From assembly GCF_949628265.1 (NCBI RefSeq), contig NC_088789.1:28637883-28701882 (forward strand): a stretch of DNA of 64,000 nt. The letters run 5' to 3'. The first letter of the stretch is position 1, and each line of letters opens with the position of its first letter. The notes beneath the pieces were generated by a model that was not told the DNA's origin, searched no databases, and worked only from the letters and a program-made list of their open reading frames with translations. Below are positions 45,761 through 58,192 of this stretch, piece by piece. This stretch comes from Cloeon dipterum. Its lineage: Eukaryota > Arthropoda > Insecta > Ephemeroptera > Baetidae. A program made the translations under genes and the position numbers.

Positions 45761-46840
45761 TTAATCTAATAACAGCCATTCATTCTTTCACGCGCGACTC
45801 CCTACCCGTTCCAATATCCGTATCCAATGATAGTGGCCAATATTGTTGCCAATATTAGAACAATGTTGAAAAAGTCACATTTTCACATTGATATAACATC
45901 AGACGCCAATATTAAAACAATAATCATAATGCTATTGGGAAATAATGTTACCCTATAATATTAAAACAATGAAGATTTTTCGCAGGGTGGTCTACGATCT
46001 GAACCTTTATGGACAATGTCAGTTACTGGCGAAATGCTCTGGTGAGGGCTTGAGTACAGGCTTGCAAGTGTGCAGCGAGGTAGTTTGCGTAAAATTTCAC
46101 CAGCAATAAATCTCACTGTGGTCTTTTGGTATGTTTTGGATTATAATTCAACACGCGCACATGAAACTCATCACTTGTTTGACATTTATTGGGGGCTGCA
46201 GTTCTTTGAGAACTGTAATTTTCCGGTCGTTAATTGTCTGGCCTTCGCGATTTTCCAGCCTAGTACAACGCACAAATAAATGTGTGCGTGTGAGAGGGTC
46301 TTGCGCTCAAAAGATACCTGAGTTTCTCCCTCCGCTCTTCCCTGACGGGAGCCCGAAAATTCACGACAATTATTAATGTGATTGTAATATCTTCAGATAA
46401 AACCCTGATGATAAAAAACTGGGGATTTGGTTTTGTATTTTTTTCTTAAAAAATAATAACCCTAAAGGAACTTGTTAAAGTTTTGTGTTTTTAGGTGAAC
46501 TTTTTGTAATGTTTTTTGTGTTCCTCTTTTATTGTTGCGTTTCTACGTACGTGTTTGTGTACCTATTTACAAGCAAACGATATCAATACTTTGCTTGTGG
46601 ATTTTAAATTCGTTTTAAAAAATGGGTGGGATGTCAATCCATCCCGGGTAGAACCCTGACAAGACTAACAATAAAAAGTCACTCATGCAACTTATCACAA
46701 GTAGTGAACACGTGAACATGTGATTTACACTTGATCTTGAATTTAACTGACCACATTTTTCAAAGCAGTTTTAATATTTCAGAACGTGATTTATGGACAA
46801 GACATTGTTTCTAATTAAATCACAGTTAATTTAAAAACAT
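45761..46840. other. Unique stretch between units
   Basis: No counterpart in unit 1. AT-rich with CAATATT words near 45840-45990. No coding region or RNA recognised. Confidence 0.5.
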
Positions 46841-47248
46841 TTTCATACGCTGTAGGATAGATTTCGACGAGAGGATTAAATTTTTGCGAGAAAATTTGAA
46901 TTTACTGTAGCAAAATGTCCTTTTTGAATATTGCAAATTCTAGACAAAAATATTGTTTGCATTTATTATGTTTTGCACATTCTTGACTTTTTTTATAACC
47001 GGTAGACCCAACGTAAAAAACAATTTGGATCGCGTTTCAAGAAGCTCACATTTTGACAGCCAGAAAGGCCGCGGTTTAATATACTCTTTATTCTGCATCT
47101 AAAAATAAATTCAAAAGTTATGGGTCGCCTGGCGTGTGCGGCTTGGCAGCTGCAACCACACTCTCATTCTCATTCTCTGCCGAAGCTGCTTTTTTTCTCC
47201 TCTCGTCAGCTCATTTAGTCAGCTACGCGACTGTGTCAGGGTCAAGAC

Positions 47249-48033
47249 TAGTGCGTTTGCCGGGACGGGAATGTATCAGGACTCCCGGGAATTCCCGGCG
47301 CCAGGAGCCAAATTTTTAGAAGGGAACCACGGTCGGGACGGGAGTGGGAAAGTTTTGCCGGGAGCGGGATTTCCCGGTAACCTAGTCAAAATTCATATTT
47401 CACAACTAGCTTATAATTTTCATAAAATGATTAAAAAAATTGTTAGGAATGTTTTGTATATTAGATTTTTTTCACGGTTTGATAACTTATTAACTGTCCT
47501 AATTTCAATTTGCGGAGTACAAGCTGCAATATTTCTTTTCTGTCATCCAATATTACTAAAAATATTACAGAATTTTCTTTCATTGACGTGTGATGATTCT
47601 CGCAACTTAAGAGTCGAAAGATCAATATAAAATGCATTTTTTAGGTTTTGTTTGAGTAATCTCTGCATTTTTACAAACACTGAATTTTATTTGCAAGGTG
47701 GTATTTAACATGGCCCAGTAAAAATTGCCTCAGTGAATTTTTAAATCAACCCAAAGTATAATTTATAACTTCAACACGGAAAAATAAAAAAGGATTTTTG
47801 TATTTGTAAATATGCGAGCAAAGAATTAAGTTATCAACGCACATGGTGTCTACTTTCGATTTTAAAATTTTTGGCGGGAAATCGGGAGCGGGAAAAATCG
47901 GGAAATAAGATTCGGGAGCGGGAATTCCCGGGAAAAATATTTGGTAAGGGCACCAGGAAATTCCGGTAACAGGAAACATTTTTTCGGGAGCGGGACTCCC
48001 AGGGAGAAAAATTTGCTCCCGAAGAACGCACTA
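47249..48033. mobile_element. Non-autonomous hAT-type DNA transposon, 785 bp
   Basis: Ends are TAGTGCGTT and AACGCACTA. The 8-bp word GTCAAGAC stands directly on both sides (47241-47248 and 48034-48041). Unit 1 has the same flanks with a single GTCAAGAC (33553-33560) and no insert, so the insertion is younger than the tandem duplication. An 8-bp duplication with TAGTG-type ends is characteristic of hAT. Subterminal GGGAGCGGGA and TTCCCGG words are repeated inside. No transposase frame. Confidence 0.92.
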
Positions 48034-48174
48034 GTCAAGACCGTTTGCATAGCTATAGTCAAGACAGTCTTGCCGACCTGCCCCAAGGCGCGGCTGCGAA
48101 ACAAGGACGACCGTTTTATATATTTTTTAATTAAATTTAAAATAGAATTGAGGGTTGAAAAGATATTATTCCAT

Positions 48175-48921
48175 TTTTGGCATGAGACAAACTAAAGCGA
48201 GCAGAGGCAGGTGGCGAATACAAAAATTATAAAAAGGCATGAAAACTGCTAAATATATCTGCAAGTGCAAGTGCATTTCAATTGTACCGGTCCCCGGTCA
48301 GATTTTAATAATTTAAGGCTCAAAGAGTGACCGATTCTCAAAGAGGATCTGTGTAAGCCTGGAAGCGAGCAACAAAATTCATCTCTGGCTTGTGATAAAT
48401 AATGCTGTGCGATCCAATCCAGCATTCGCACCCCACGCATACCAGACGCGCTCTCATGATTGCAACATGTTAGACCACGCTTCGTGCGCGCACGATTTCG
48501 TTGGGATGCTATCGATTGTGATGACGGCGGTGGATCAAATTGTAACCGGTTTTCAAAGGGGACAGTTTGTTGCGTCACGAGCACTTTGACTATGCATCGG
48601 TATCCTTCCTTGTTGAAAAAACCGGTACAAAATTTGTATCTGCTGGGCTGCTGGCTGCCGCCTGGTGACCCTGACCCGTTCGTCATTCAACTCGATCACT
48701 GCAGCGGTCTTTTAACGTCCTTGATTATGTACTTACACCTCTCATTTTACATACTCTCTTTCCAATTGACCTGCTTTTTTTGCCATTCTTCCGTTATTCA
48801 GCCAATTTTTCACGTCTTTTCGTCAGAATTGCCGACTGAGTGAACCAATCGCAGAATCTGCAGGAATTTCAGGACATAAATACGCGCATCCACTGAAAAT
48901 TTTTTGTGAGTTCTGCCGACA
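48175..48921 (+). promoter_or_regulatory. AGO2-type promoter in tandem unit 2
   Basis: Same sequence as 33720-34431 with small indels, including a loss of about 15 bp after the first AACCGGTTTTCAAAGGGG box. Runs into the captured start codon at 48922. Confidence 0.75.
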
Positions 48922-51900
48922 ATGGGTGGCAGAGGGAGAGAGGAAGAATTCGCGGACGAGGTATGTTAAATTATGCATTATTTATTTAAAAATTCGATGC
49001 GACCGCGTCTTTGCATTGATTTATCAATATATGTAGTGTACTTTTCGCAGTGCTCAGACTACATACATTTTTCCCATTTATGTATTAATTATCACGCAAT
49101 TTAAAATAAAAAATCGTTGCAATTACTGGCTAGAAATATTTTGATTTGATTTTGCAGCTCAAAAATATCTACAGTGAGCGAGCTAATTTGAAGAAGACCA
49201 TCAAGGAATTGTTCCCACCGCAGCACATAAAAGATTGCCATGAAGTATCTGAAGGTGTCTGCAGCAAAACTGCTGTTGATATTTTAAGTTGCGAGGTAAA
49301 ATTGAAATAAAACAATTCGCTTCTGTCCACCAAATTTAATATTATTTCATCAGGTGCGCCAAATTTTGTGTGTCTATCTGAGGGTTGCTGGCTTCGTGAG
49401 ACGCAATTGCTGCAGCAGCTGGCTGAACAGCGGCCCTTGCCTCTGTGGGAAATTGCAGCTGAGTGGCGCAGTGAAGATTACCTGCCTGATGACCTGGAGG
49501 ATTACTTGCGGGACAAATGGAAGGAAGACCTGGCCAGTTGAGTCCTGCAGGTCCCGTTGAAAGAGGTTGCGTGGTGGAACAAGAAAAAGCAGCCACGACA
49601 TAGGGATTACAAACCTGCGACCTGTCCAAGTGCAAGATGAGCAGCATGGAGTTGCTTAGTTGGAAGCCAATTCCTTATTACACGCCACCAGTTCTGGAAT
49701 GTTATTTTGTTGGACCCCTCATTGAGATTCTCCTAAAGGTAATTTAGTCGCTTGCTTCTATGTGCTAATTAGAATCGTATTTTTTCTATTATGTCTGATT
49801 CTATCAATCTTTAAAATGTATATCAACCCTTCGCCACAGGGCCCCCTCGACAAAATCTTTATCTTCTCATGTAAAAAATAGATAAATTTTCGAATATTTT
49901 GTCACGGGGAGGCGTGTCTGCAAGTCAGAAACTGACACCGCCCCATGTGCAAATTTAAATACAAAATAATACCAAACACTTCAAAATATCAGAATTTTGG
50001 GCTGCGGCTGCAAATGGGCCTTAAACACGCAGAATTTAACAAAAATACTGATGAACTTAAGATTTCTGCAGTACGACGCATAGGAGCCAAGTTATTGATT
50101 TTTAAAAGTTAAAAACGTGATTTGTGTCACTTTCAAGGCTTTGTTTTTGGGCCCAGGTGGCTGTCGGCACTGATTTGGGCACTATTCAATATGCCCCTTG
50201 ATGGGGCGCGTTCGCTCATGTGAGTTTTTACAAAATTGGATTTCGATTTAAAAAAATCTGCTGTATTTTCGGAAAATTTGAAATTATCAGCCCCTGACCT
50301 GATATCACTTGCAATTGAGTCTTTTGATCAATTGCGTCGCATCGGTAGACAGTTTCCCATAGGGCCCAAGAGGTTCAAGTCACTTGTCATGAAAAATAAA
50401 ATAAAATATTGTGTTTATTCAAGTAAAAAATTATAGTTGAAAAGTTTTGCAATCAACTGAAATTTCATGATTTTTATCCTTTTAGCACAACAAGAAGGGC
50501 CATCCTTTTAAGGCGCCGGCATGTGACCTTGCAAAGATTAGATTTAGTTGCGTCCAGTTCGCCGTTCCTTCTGTTTTGGCTCTGAAGTACCACGAGAGAA
50601 ACATCCAAGGACTGCACAGCATGAAGATATCTGCGTGGTTCGCCTCATGGTCCCGTTCGGAATGTAATGAACCATCTGTCGGCGTCTTCAAAAGACGTCA
50701 ATGCGGAGGGAAGGAAGCAACTGCATGGTGGCCACAGGTCATACTCTGTTAAATTGGAACTGCAATGAGGCTTTGCTGCCTGAAGACCAAATATCAGACG
50801 CAATTGCTTTCCTCACCTGTATAGATGTGTTTTGTCAATTCCTGATTAACAACACAATCAGGCAGCAATGGGGATTGTTGTAGCCCTCTTTTCTATTGTC
50901 AAGGTACTATTTTCTTTTGCCTTCATAAATAACGTACCCTAATTTTAATGAAATAATCTCTATAGATTGAAAGGGAGACCATCTCCCTGCAAGTGTGGCC
51001 ACTGCCTGTCGAAACTGTTTGAACTGGACGAAAACATAAGTTGCTATTGCTCTGGGCACCCATGGTAAGGATAAACAATAATATTAAAATGGGCTGCATT
51101 TAATGATCAAAATTTAAGGAATTTTGAGTACTACAAGAGCCCTTCACAGAAAAAAGATCCATCTAATAAAATTCATGATCCAATTGGCTTGGTGGAATGC
51201 AGTTACAACTTTTGGAAAGATCCTCCGTTGCTTGAAAACGGCGCCCAGATGCCACTCTTCAAAGGTGAAATAGCCAATTGGATTAGCCTTAAACTCACAT
51301 GTTATTTATATATGTCTATAATTATAGGATTACTTGGAAGTCATGCTTACGCACTGGCTAGGAATAATTCGTGGAACAAGAAAGGGAAATTCGTCAAAGC
51401 AGTGGTTTCTGCAATGGCCTGCATGGGGTACATTATTCCAGCAACTGAACGTAGCAGAGTGGTCAACGCCTTGAATTGGAGAGTGGCAAATTTGATAAGC
51501 CTCTGTGAGCAATGAAAGGTGATTTCATTATGAGAAATAGCAAACCAGTTTTTCAGATTCAGAAAGATGTTTTTTTGTAAAGCTGAAATTGTCACAAATT
51601 GATCACAACAGGAGGAGATTATGCCAAAATGGATATCATCGGTAGAATTGGATGCCACTGTCTTCTTCTGCTGAACTTCACAAACACATTCAAAGCACCT
51701 GACCAAGTGCTTTCTGAGTCAGCTGCGATGGTAACAATTTAATTATTATACATTTTATTATAATCATAAAAAATTTGGTCCGTAGACTTTGGTTGGAAGT
51801 TTGGTCTATCTGTCTTATGAAATGTTTGAGATGAATCATCTTCTGAGACTGGGTATTTTACTTGGGGTTGTTTGCGACTTTGAACCAGTTTGGCCTCTGA

Positions 51901-53712
51901 AAGACAAAGGAGGAGATTTCACTTACCTTTTGACGTTCATAAGAGTCACCAAGAAGGCAGAATTGTCCAGACTTGGTGATAAGTCAATGGAAAAAGATGA
52001 GTTTCTTAAAACAGAAGGTAACTGGTAGCGTTAACTGTTGTAAAAGTTCATTCATTATTTCTCATTCAGGTCCCAAGGAGGTTGAGTGGTGCGTAGGTGT
52101 CTGCGGGATCAACTTTCACTCCAATTGAACTCCATTTGGTCGAGCAATGGAAATGCTGCAGCCGCGAAGTGGGCTCCACTCCTACACTACCTCTACCCCT
52201 GCTACATTCATCTTTATGAGGAACAGCCCCCAAATGAAGATTACCTTGGCTTATTCTTTGTTCTCATTCACCAGCTCATGTCAAGCCACATGGACATTCT
52301 CAGGGGAAATGTCTGCACTGGAGATGTCAAAATGATTGAATTGCAGATCAACATGACTACACAGGTAAATCGAACAGCAGAGTTTAAGGTAGCAATGTTT
52401 GAAGTGTCCACTATTGAGACCACATTGCACTCATTGCGCAGTTACTTTTACTACAAGTATGGTTTCTACTCAACAGCAGCAAACCTAAAAGTAATTTCTC
52501 ATTAGTCTGTCCAGGTTTTGTCGCTGTGACTTGAATGAGGTCATGTTTCTTTACACCTGCAGCAAAGATTACTCTGGTAGGATTCCAAATTATGATGAAA
52601 CTGTCAAAAACTATCTCATGCACTTTGTTATTATAGGACGTTTTGGCAAGCGTTGTGTAACGCACGGCGTCTGATTTCCCAGGAAATGGCCATGGCTTCA
52701 AGCTGCCAAATGATAGCTTTGGAAAATGTGTTGCTGCCTTTATCAGAGGAGATTTTGAAAAGACAAATTTGCTGATCAAACCAATCATTCCGTTTGTTCT
52801 TTTTGCTGACGATGTTTCTGGTATGTTGATATTCTATGCTGTGTGCTTTCCGAAAAATTGGCATTTTGGTTTTTAAACTTGGTGAGAGCCAAATGAATAA
52901 CACACAACTAGACATCTCAGCCAGCCACGCGACTCAGCCAATCCTTTTCTCGAGCCGCCAGCCGCACGCATTTATTATCGGCTTAGGCAGCCCCCGGACT
53001 TTCTTGTTCGTGTTATATTGTTTTTCACGTACCCTGCAAAATTAAAAATTTTCGCGCCGTTCTGTTTCACGGATATTTTTCCTAAGTATTTGTTACACAA
53101 TAAGTCGATTATGGGTTTTTCGTGTTACTTGCATATTTATGTAACTCGCAACCAGGGTATCGCAAAATCTTCATTTTACAGGAAAAAACAAACTTTTTTG
53201 CGTGTTGCAATTTTGCGCATTATTAAAAAAATGATTTTTTTATGGAAAATTTAAAATTCTTATGATCGGATGGCCAGTATTAAAACAACTCATGGTTTTT
53301 ACCTTTTTTTTAGAATTTAGATCTTCATTAAAAATGCATCATGTGTTTCGGAAGAATTTGGCTTTTGGCGATCTCTGAGGTTTACAGCGTGTTTCTGTTT
53401 CATCTAAGTTGTGACTTTTGATTTGTGCAGTCTTAAAAAGCAGATGAGCTGGCTGCAAGCCAGCCAAGACGATGAAAATTTCAATCGTATCTTTAATATT
53501 TTTTTCCTCCAACAGTCATTCAAGCCCTGAACAAGACACCAAAACAGCAAAGTGAAGCCCTGCAAGAGGCACAAAAACCGCAAAAAGAAAATGAAGAGCA
53601 CACTTGCAACAAGTGCAAGAAATCTGTCAACAAGAATTTCTTAACTTGTGGAGAGTGCCTAAAAACTGGGTTCCCAAATGTTAAACTATTACTGCTCCAA
53701 ATCTTGTCAAGA
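48922..53712 (+). pseudogene. Chimeric gene, unit 2: AGO2 exon 1 fused to a MYND-type gene
   Basis: Exon 48922-48960 (MGGRGREEEFADE, phase 0) and exon 49158-49295 join in frame as in unit 1. Other blocks match those of unit 1. One is better kept here, 52086-52505, with a continuous 139-aa frame (LHYLYPCYIHLYEE, HQLMSSHMDILRGN). Others are worse: four bases are lost in the block at 52680-52800, and exons equivalent to 39240-39628 are deleted. The MYND exon 53516-53712 reads CNKCKKSVNKNFLTCGECLKTG and then, one frame over, YYCSKSCQ. The same one-base offset exists in unit 1, so it predates the duplication or hides an unusual junction. Confidence 0.55.
52909..53476. mobile_element. Truncated TAGACATCTCAGCC element
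   Basis: Left end and interior match 38439-39015, but the right inverted repeat is gone. The sequence jumps at about 53476 to the equivalent of 39648, with a short A/T-rich overlap at the junction. The deletion also removed two coding blocks. Confidence 0.75.
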
Positions 53713-53984
53713 GTGAGTACATAATGTGTTCCTTTTTAACGCATGTGTTTTGACCTATTTTATACTTTGACTTATCTTATTTTTTCTTGAAGAGTTATTA
53801 GGAGATATATGAGAAAAATTCAGCACTCTCTTTCGCCTTTAAAATAAATTTTATTCATTTTGCAATTTAAAAAAGTCACAAAATTTAAAGTGCTTAGACA
53901 CAGGTAATTTCAATAAACAATTCACAAAAAGTCATATATGCAGCCTTAATCTAATAACAGCTATTCATTCTTTCAATTTTCTAG

Positions 53985-54330
53985 ATTATCATTGAAATGA
54001 CGTTGAGCTAGTCGACGAGGCTTTCGTCATCACAGTCTTCAAGTATTACCAAGTGTCTGGAGTCATTCGACCGACATCAAAGGCCTTAATTAGGGAGCCA
54101 TCACCAAAGCAAGATTGCTTGCATCCCATCTTTGTCACTTGGAATACCTCTATCTGGTCTGGTGAATATCTACATAGGAATCTGACCAGGTAGAACAGCA
54201 CAAGAGTCTGTTGAGCTTAAGTAGCATCTGGACATTACAAAGGCATGCCGCTGGATGGTCATGGAATTTGAAACACTCTTCATGCATAGAATCCAGCATG
54301 AGAGACTCATAGCAGCTCGCCTCAGTTTTC
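53985..54330 (-). pseudogene. Scraps of an LRR gene, unit 2
   Basis: Matches 41380-41740 and, more weakly, the last exon of the LRR gene at 59139 (AGTCGACGAGGCTTTCGTCATCAC region). No long frame. Confidence 0.6.
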
Positions 54331-54985
54331 AAAAGACGCTAGCAGGTGAGGATACTGAGGATCACAGGTGTCGGTAGGCTTCCAACTAGAGTGCCAGAAT
54401 TCCAAAGCTATACCCCGGAGATTGTTTGGACTCCAAATCACTATACTCCTTTGTTAAATTTTTCAGTCCCAAACCCGGAGATCACCGGTTTTGGGACTGC
54501 TTAAACCAGTGTCCGGTCAGTTATTTTGAAAACTAATCACGGGAAGTATAAGGGACCTCTGGTTTTTGGCCCTAGAATTTAGTTTCAAAATTAAGTTTAT
54601 TATGTGCTGACAGGGCAACTCTGCCCCAAATCAGCACACATCCATAAAGAATTTAATATAGGCTAATGAAAAATCTCCGGTTTATAGTTTTTTGGTTGTC
54701 CGGCAACCCTTGTGCAAACTGGTCAATTTGCCATTTCATAACTGCAACCTCGTCAATTTCAGCTGAATCACTGAAGATTCCCTTAGAGTCTGTGCAGCTT
54801 GCAGTCTATATATAAGCAACTCTTCTGATAAGAGTGCTTTGAACACAAGCCAGCTTTTTTCAGGGGCTCTCCTTCTCGACCACCATAACTTCGTCCAGGT
54901 TATTGATGCCTAACATTGTTGTGCGAATGTATTTGTTTGATTTCTTCATTGGCGCTGGTTCCTTTACTCATATCCTCCAATCGCT
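54271..54985. other. Stretch present only in unit 2
   Basis: In unit 1 the flanks join directly at about 41654. No frame or inverted ends were recognised, so it is either an insertion in unit 2 or sequence deleted from unit 1. Followed by about 575 bp of AT-rich 3' flank of the next BTB-BACK gene. Confidence 0.5.
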
Positions 54986-55560
54986 GCCAGCTAGAAGATC
55001 TTGGCGCAGTGAATAATCTGAACCATAAAGAGGCCACTTCCAAATTCTGAGAAGTTTATACATTATTAAAATATTTTTTAAAAACAAATTTATTTTTAGG
55101 AAATAGCTGTTTCGGCTAATGAAGCCTCATCAGCAGTACTTTGTCAAATAATAAATTTAATATAATATGAATTGATGTTAAGTTATATAAACCTGACTCT
55201 AGAGCAAAACAAGATTTCATTCGAAATTATTGTTATAACTCAAATTTTGAATTCACACTAAAAATCAGCTAAACTTTCAATTTTATACAGGAAAAAATTA
55301 AATGAACTTTTTAAATATTTGACTATGTACTGGACAGCTATATCCTAAATAACTGTCATTAAAGGCCGAAATTAATGGTCTATATAGGTATTAGCAAAGG
55401 CAAGAAAGCCAATGCTAATATAAAAACCTCAAATCTCGTCTTTAATCTAAGTCTACTAGTTATAATAAAACTTACGCACGACATAATCACACTAGATTCA
55501 AATTAATCCTGCTATATACAAATATATACAAGTGGAATTTCCTGTTCAGGTCCCTTCAGC

Positions 55561-56905
55561 TCAAGCCGGCCACGGTGGACAACAATCGCAGGGTTCCAAT
55601 CGAGCAGAGTTCCCGAAGTACCTCGTTTTTCTGGAATAACTCAGAGGGAAACTGCAAGGACACCCAGCCAGGATGCCCTTGTGGATGCTGCGCAAGTGCT
55701 CCTCATCAAAGATGCCCTTAAGCTTGGACTCTACGGCAGAAAACTGATTAGGGTCGATGGAGACAAACCTCACCTTTTTTAGCAGCCGGTGGAAAAAAAA
55801 GGGCGCCGGTATCGGTGCCCCTGAGTCGTCGAAAACGTGCCATCCCCAGGATAGAGCCGCGTCAAGCAGATGCAGCTCAGTGAGGTCGGCAGGGAACTTG
55901 TCCAAGCTGAGCACAGCCTCCAAACTCTTGACGTGCGAAACCCTCCACGTTTCGGACTCGAAGACTGGCATCGGGTCGTCCGACACCTGCATCAAAAGCC
56001 GCTGCGACAGCTGTGGGTAGAGGTCCTTTTTTCCAGTTGTCTCCAGGAGATCGTAAAGCAGGAAAGCGTCGAGAGCGGTGTCGCACACGAGGTGGTGCTG
56101 CACCTCCTGGCACAGGTATTCGGATTGCCACAGCAAGCCGTACCTAAAAATGACAGATTTTAGAGAAGAGTGAACTTGTGGAAGCTTATTTGAGTGGATG
56201 AGGGAGAGAGCAGCGCTCATAGCGTTGATGTCCGCACGACAGAATGCCTCCAGCTCGACGAACGGGCCTTGAGACAAGGCACTGGCCAGGCCTGGGCTGG
56301 TGGACGTCAGAGCATCGGTGTGCACCCTGAAGATGGCGGCGAGTGGTCCGTCAACAAGCCGAACGAAGATGGCCGCGTTGGGCTTGGCGTGTTGGTATTC
56401 GAATTCGACTTCATCAACCTGTAAATAGTGTCAGCGGCAAAATCAAATCGGAATGGGGTTCATTTTATTAACCATCAAATTAGCATTATTTAAACAACTC
56501 TACTGAAGTATCCCAGATTACAATTTCGATTGAAAGCATTCTTGATCACTCGCAGCAAAAATTATATTTATTCAAAGCGGTGCATGTTCCGATCTTTTGA
56601 ACCGCCACTTGAAGCATAAGAATCGTGATACTTATTATTTATTCTGAACTCTCATTCAAGCATTATTTGACGCGCAAAAAAAGTTTAAGAAAATTTCAAC
56701 TGCGGTTATTTTCGTGCACGTGTTTGATCCGGTTGGATGCAAAAGGTGTGTTTCGCGGCGGCCATGACAGTTTGAATGGAGGATCATGTGAATTTTTTCA
56801 ACTTCATTTTAACACCCAAAAACCTTTCAAAATTGCGATAAAATTACTTACAGTGCCTCCATCGTCCTCAGAATAGGCAGAATCGTCCTCAAATTCGTAC
56901 TCCAT
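55561..56905 (-). CDS. BTB-BACK domain protein, unit 2
   Basis: Exons 56852-56905 (MEYEFEDDSAYSEDDGGT) and 55561-56418 join in phase 0 to 303 aa, the same length as the unit 1 paralog. Differences are a few substitutions, for example D-to-N in RADIN and V-to-I in GAPIPAP, with no frame damage, so both copies appear to be kept under constraint or are very recent. Same domain reading as the paralog: BTB then BACK, no Kelch repeats. Upstream (56906-57256) is a conserved non-coding region. Confidence 0.8.
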
Positions 56906-57256
56906 GATGTGTATTTTTGCTATAATTGCGATATTTCGAGGAAGCGAGATAGCGTGTGACTTTTTCTATGACTTTGCCCCGTAGGGTGGTGTTCTGGCGC
57001 TGCGATCGCCTTTTTCTCTTCTCCTTACACCTGTATGAGTTCCCCTTGGAGTGTTCCTGCACGGCTATTGGCTTAACCATTAACCGCGCAGCTTTTCAGG
57101 TATAAGAATTATTTGAAAGTGGCGGGAAATTTGTTTATTGCAAATACGGTCGTATAATTGTTATATATTTATGCTGTTTTATTGTTATACATTGCTATAC
57201 ACATTGTATAGACATTGTTATACATTACGATATTATTTTTAAAATTATCGGTTTCT

Positions 57257-58192
57257 TTGTGGGTGTAGGAGAGGTCCATCCTGGGCTGCTGCACCAGCGT
57301 GACGCCCTGAGCAGACTTGGTGGAGGTGCCGGTGAAGTTGTAGCTGCCATGCTCTTGCTCGACGACTGGTTGCCCACTGAGATGTACGAGCGGCGCTTCA
57401 GGTCCGAGGTGCTGTCCGGGCTGACGTCCTGCTTGCCGACTGGCGAGTGCGACCTGTACGACGGAGGCATCAGCACGGCCGACGACAGCTTCGTCTCCAC
57501 GCACCTGCAGGATGAACAGAGTGACCCTGTAATTATTTTTATTAATAAATCCTGATTTTTTCTATTCAATTTTAATTCTAATTTGTTTATTTTGTGAACT
57601 TTCAAGTGGAAATATTTTATTTTGAATTAAAAGTAAGTCGTTAAAGATGTCAAAAATTTAATGAGAAAATGTGAGGCTGATTTCCCAAATATTCAGAGGG
57701 TGAAATCTGGGCAAATCGGACTCTAAATACGCTTAAAAAAAGTTGAGAAAATCATTCAGAGTTAATAGTATTCTATAGATTTAAAACCACAGCAACAAAT
57801 TTAAACTTGATTTAAACCGACAATAGAATGAATTGTCATTTCACGCACCTGCCAACTGGCGGCCTGCAGCGCCGTTCGCTTCTTGTCGGTGGCGTTGACG
57901 TCGGCGCCGGCGTCGAGCAGGAGGGCGGCCATGTCGGTGTGTCCCTGCCAGGCGGAGACGTGGAGCGGCGTGCGGCCCTCGCTGTCGGCACCCTCGAGGT
58001 CGTGCAGCGTGGTGGGCGTGGCCAGGCCTCCGCGGGGTGGCGGCGCCGTTGGGCCGAACGACGCCGACTCTGCGATCAAGCAGCGGGCCATCGAGACGCG
58101 GTTTTCCAGCGCCAGCACGTACAGCGTCGAGCGGCCGTCGGCGTCCTTGGCGTTGGGGTCGGCGCCGGCCTTGATCAGGCCTCGCAATGAAA
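57257..58192 (-). pseudogene. Two-exon ankyrin fragment, unit 2
   Basis: Exon 57849-58192 keeps the ankyrin frame without a stop. The second exon (57257-57530) has a small indel in the QSSSKS region that shifts frame compared with unit 1. It also ends in the THKETDN tail in place of the normal continuation. The final exon is absent. Confidence 0.75.
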
